A program made the position numbers and the translations under genes. This document shows positions 59,614-64,000 of a stretch of DNA of 64,000 nucleotides, one piece after another; within the stretch, counting starts at the first letter, position 1; each line of letters begins with the position of its first letter. Origin of the DNA: Malus domestica (taxonomy: Eukaryota; Streptophyta; Magnoliopsida; Rosales; Rosaceae); assembly GCF_042453785.1 (NCBI RefSeq), contig NC_091673.1, positions 2,425,501 through 2,489,500 on the forward strand, in the 5' to 3' direction. The notes beneath the pieces were generated by a model. That model saw only the letters and a list, made by a program, of their open reading frames with translations, ran no database searches and had not been told where the DNA came from.

Positions 59614-62600
59614 ATGCCCGGCAAGGACGACGCCGGCTCCTCCGAGAAGGAGAAGAACCTCGAGCTCTTCCTCAAAGTCGGATTGGACGAGCGCACGGCC
59701 AAGAACACCATCGCCAACAAAAAAGTCACCGCCAACCTCACCGCCGTCATTCATGAGGTACTCAATCGTTGATTTTCTTCTTCTTCTGCTGCTTACTTTT
59801 CGTGTTTTTTTTAACCGATTCAAATGCATGCAATTCATAATCCCGCGGATTTATAATTTTAGTCTACTTATTTTGTTGTTCTTGAATAATTTCAGGCGGC
59901 GGTTACTGATGGATGCAATCGAACAGTTGGTAATCTCCTCTACACGGTCAGTAATTTAACTTTAAGCCATCTGTTAGCATTTCTGATTAAGCTATTAATC
60001 CAGTAAATTTTAGTGTCATTTGTAACCTTGTAGAATTTACTTTAGCTCCGTCCTTTTCTAAATGGATGATAGTTCCATAAGGGTGCGTTTGGATGACGGA
60101 CTTTGAAGCTCCATGGAACCTAAAAGTCTAAATTAGTTAGGAAAGCATGGTTGATTAATATCAATGACAGTGAATATATGTTAATGATTATATATGCGCT
60201 TTGATGTTGTATCATCTATGACAGGTTGCGACAAAGCACCCAGCAAATGCCCTTGTGCATCGCCCAACATTGGCGCAATACATTGTATCGTCGAAGGTTG
60301 GTGACTGCACCTTCTTAGTGTTTTGGATTTAACGGACATACTGTTTTATAATTCTTGCTGTTGATTATTGAATTACTTTTTCTTCGAATTCTTACACAGT
60401 TTTTATTTTCCAGATTAAAACCCCTGCCCAGTTAGAAGCGGCTTTTTCATTTTTTGCAACGACGGGGCCAGAGAATTTTGAAGTAAATAAATTTGAAGAA
60501 GCTTGTGGTGTTGGTAAGATTTATTGGGACGTATATTGAACATGTTTTGGATTTGTTACATAATGTATATGTCTGGAATTTGATACTGGCTCCATTTATC
60601 TATTCTGGACTTAGATTTTTGTCACAATTTGAATTAATCGTATCATGTTAGTTATCCTGTTTTCTTTCTACAATTATAGACATTTAACCTTTTTGCTTTT
60701 GGCAAGCAGGTGTTGAAGTTTCAGAAGAAGAAATAAAACAAACTGTTAATGAGGTTTTTGAGGAGAATAAGGCTGCAATCTTGGAGCAGCGGTATAGAAC
60801 AAATGGTTAGTTTTTTTTTTCCTCCCAGCCATTTCTAGTTACACACAACACTCACAACTGAAAAGTTGTATGTTATTATAGGAAAACATGCATTCATCTA
60901 TACTATGTTTTATAAATCTTTTGAGAATTTTTATCATTTTATTTATCATAGACTATGTTTTATAAATCTTTTGAGAATTTTTATCATTTTATTTATCATA
61001 GACACATCCAGAATTCAATTGTTTGGTTGATTGCTATTATTTCTTCTGGCCTTTGATGGTTCAAGCCTTCTGAGTTCTGAGTATAGAATTTCCCTTAGCT
61101 GTTTGGATTCGCGGCTAGATATGGTTTTGGGAAATTAGAAATGTCACGTACATGTCTTTCCAAGGGGTTCCTGCCTAATTGTTCTTATATGCTTGCTTCT
61201 CAGCCGTTAATTGGTTGGGCTATAGTCTCCTGTCTGATCCATGTGACCTCTGTTGCTCCGAATTGTTTGCCGCCTATGCATCTGTGTTCCTGTTTAATTC
61301 TTTCTCTAACCCCCAATTCTTTATGAAATTATTTGTACTTCCTTTATGTGTTACATCAGTATGTTCTGTTTGAAACTACTAAACTTCGTATTCTGTTGTT
61401 TCATCTAGTGGGGGATTTGTTTGCACATGTTAGGAGGAGGCATCCGTGGGCTGATCCAAAAATTGTAAAGGTGATCTTATTTTACTTGCCTTGGACTTAT
61501 TGTTAGCTTTTTCTTTTTTGGGTTTTTAACAGAAAAACTGAAAAAGTAAGCACTAAAATATTTCTGACTGCCATATCTTTTTCTGTGACAGCAATTTATT
61601 GATGCAAAATTGCGTGAATTACTTGGTGAAAGGACAGCAGCAGATGATGAAAAGGTTCCAAAAAAGAAAAAAGAGAAGCCTGCTAAAGTAGAGGTTGGTA
61701 TTTTCCCATGTTGCTGCATTTTTTCTGAAACTTATTAAGAAGTGACTGAAGACCACTCTGCATTGTGTCTCCGTCCCCTCCTTCTCCATTTTTGTAGGAA
61801 AAAGTTGATGCTGTTTCTACTCCAGAACAGCCATCTGAAGAAGTTCTTAATCCATACTCAATATTCCCTCAGCCATTGGATAATTATAAGGTATGGACTT
61901 CCTCATTTTTTTTGTTCTTCGTTCTGTATTACAACATACCTCCAACTGTATGTACAAGGTAATATTTTGATTCAGACAACATACTGAAGAAACAAAGAAG
62001 TCATTTTCATTTATTTTCTGAATAGAGTGTATTTGTACAGTTGGTGTTTTCACCACTCATCAGTCGTTTTTGTCATTTCAAAACCCCTTGCCTTTTTTGT
62101 TGCCTTATTGAGTTGTGTGTTTCTCTTTTACATTATCGCATGTCCAGCTCCGACTTTTTGTTACCCCGTTGTCAATCTTCAGGTTCATACTTCTGTTTTC
62201 TTTAGTGACGGTTCTATTTTGAGATGTTGCAATACAAGGGAATTGCTTGAGAAACACTTAAACAGGACTGGTGGGAAAGTTTTGACCCGCTTTCCTCCTG
62301 AACCGAATGGATATCTACATATAGGTCATGCCAAGGTAAATGTGTTCTTGGATAGATTCAGTGTTTTGCTTTGTCAGTGGTTGTTCCTCATTATAACCGT
62401 AAACTATTGATTAGGCAATGTTTATCGACTTTGGCCTGGCAAAAGAGAGGGATGGAGGCTGCTACCTACGGTGAGAGTCACTCCTCTGCTTTTATAGTAT
62501 GATTTTACTTTTCAATTTCCAGTAGGAGGGAGAAACAAAATAGACATGGAAACCATATAATTGATTATTGTGTTGTGGTTGATGATGTCAAAATTTATGA

Positions 62601-64000
62601 TCACATATGATGTGCATGTACTCTTTGTATTATTGCTGAAGATAATCTTACCTAATTTTTTTGTTTGCAATATCTGGAACTAGGAGAACATGTTCTTGAT
62701 TAATTCTACTGTTACAGCATCACAATATTTCTAATTTTCCAGGATAACATATTTAAACTACTGTTTGTTGCAGAAGTTTATAATCTTCTTTAAAAGTTTT
62801 AAATGTTCTTTAACTTGAAAGGGAAAGAATTTTTTATCTTCCTGTGTTTTTGAAAGGTCGATTCCTACTTTATCACTTTTAGGTTTGACGATACAAACCC
62901 AGAAGCTGAAAAGAAAGAATATATTGATCATATTCAGGAAATTGTGAAGTGGATGGGTTGGGAGCCCTACAAGGTAAAAAAATTGGTTGGTACGTCTTCT
63001 TGATAGTCTGTTTTGTCTTTGCGCCAGCTGACTCCTGCTGGATTTCTGCAGATCACTTACACCAGTGACTACTTTCAAGATTTATATGATTTTGCAGTGG
63101 AACTCATACGAAGGGGTCATGCATATGTAGATCATCAGGTTTTGTTCAAAGTTTATATGAAAATTGTTTGTATGCTGTGATTAGTTAGCTTTCTACATGC
63201 CTTACAAGTCCTCTGTGGTACAGTGTGGTCATATCAATTGTTGATGACTTCTACTTTTGTATTCATGACATTGTTTTTATTTACAAATCAACATTGGTCT
63301 GAGAAATATACTTACCTTTGTTAATATGGTTTTAGACACCTGACGAGATAAAGGAGTACAGGGAGAAAAAAATGAACAGCCCTTGGCGGGACAGGCCAAT
63401 TGCAGAGTCATTGAAACTTTTTGAGGATATGAGACGAGGCCTGATTGAAGAAGGCAAAGCAACCCTTAGAATGAAGCAAGACATGCAGAGTGATAACTTT
63501 AACATGTATGACCTTATTGCATATCGTATCAAGGCAAGTGTGTACCTTAAATAGTTCTTCTAATTACTCGAGTTCATGGGCATCCTAATAGTTACAGTAT
63601 GAATTTCTTATTGCAGTTTACACCCCATCCTCATGCTGGAGACAAGTGGTGTATCTATCCAAGTTATGATTATTCTCACTGCATTGTTGATTCTCTTGAG
63701 GATATCACACATTCGGTATGCTTTCTAGCTTTGATTGATATTCTTTCCTAATGGATAGTAGTGGCATGATTCATGATCATCAAATCATGCCAAATTTATC
63801 ATAGGGGCATTTCACTCCCTATCCTCTGTGTGTTTTCACATTATTGTGCAAATGTTGATGGTTGAGTCTTGAGATGTTGAGTCTTTAGTCACCCTGTATT
63901 TGAATATGGCAGCTTTGCACACTTGAATTTGAGACTCGCCGTGCTTCGTACTACTGGTTATTAAATGCCCTCGGAATCTATCAACCATATGTATGGGAAT
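59614..64000 (+). CDS. GlnRS: Glutamine--tRNA ligase, cytosolic, 5' part (cut by window end)
   Basis: Charges tRNA-Gln with glutamine (class I). Exons: 59614-59757, 59896-59946, 60225-60296, 60414-60513, 60710-60805, 61409-61470, 61592-61693, 61798-61890, 62183-62335, 62415-62470, 62883-62973, 63052-63138, 63336-63533, 63617-63715 and 63913-64000 onward. About 497 residues are seen with a continuous frame. The eukaryotic N-terminal tRNA-binding domain occupies about 1-175, then a Lys/Glu-rich linker ([14 protein letters not shown]). The catalytic domain has [14 protein letters not shown] with HIGH at 286-289, and [10 protein letters not shown]. The KMSKS region and anticodon domain lie beyond the window. 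The intron after 63533 has a GC donor (AAG/GCAAGT); all others are GT-AG. Confidence 0.94.
60902..61001 (+). repeat. 50-bp tandem duplication in a GlnRS intron
   Basis: Two identical units (ACTATGTTTTATAAATCTTT start) at 60902 and 60952, inside the intron 60806-61408. Identity suggests a very recent slippage event. Confidence 0.9.

Overview
The window is plant nuclear DNA, very probably from a woody rosaceous eudicot of the apple/pear group. The genes have short canonical introns and all match conserved plant families. The repeats (Cassandra TRIMs with a 5S rRNA promoter, chromovirus-type Ty3/gypsy LTRs of about 2.3 kb, small 9-bp-TSD MITEs) resemble those I know from Malus and Pyrus. The taxonomic call is inference; I could not run a search.

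Layout. 1-6.3 kb: AT-rich intergenic DNA with a decayed Cassandra remnant. 6369-7073 (+): a ZFP6/GIS-type single C2H2 zinc-finger repressor with an EAR tail. 7.1-17 kb: gene-poor, with a solo LTR whose U3 carries three 34-bp G-box repeats, three MITEs of one family with 9-10 bp target duplications, and a dispersed repeat. 17024-20787 (-): nine-exon cysteinyl-tRNA synthetase. Its 5' flank was duplicated (20922-22211 and 24616-24821), and one copy then received a 1,074-bp Mutator-like element, so the other copy is the empty site. 22397-24581 (-): solo gypsy LTR with TSD. 26686-36244 (+): complete, very young Ty3/gypsy chromovirus with a 1,622-codon gag-pol. 36471-36962 (-): DUF761 gene. 39.1-42.9 kb: coding-like 48-bp repeats, a low-complexity array, then a composite block (Cassandra TRIM + solo gypsy LTR + short repeat) flanked by CACTATG. 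45061-46383 (+): DUF1639 gene. 48654-49532 (-): DUF1645 gene. 51364-55101 (+): non-autonomous LTR retrotransposon carrying a piece of a BYPASS1/UPF0496-like host gene and arrays of internal repeats. 56554-58906 (+): five-exon mannose-6-phosphate isomerase. 59614 to the window end (+): glutaminyl-tRNA synthetase, 15 exons seen, cut by the window edge.

The genes do not form one pathway. Two are cytosolic aminoacyl-tRNA synthetases, one feeds GDP-mannose/ascorbate synthesis, one is a developmental transcription factor and three are plant families of unknown biochemical function. The most unusual content is the mobile DNA. The best candidate for something undescribed is the gene-capturing element at 51.4-55.1 kb, with its duplicated polypurine-tract block, relic LTR and four amplified TATA units.
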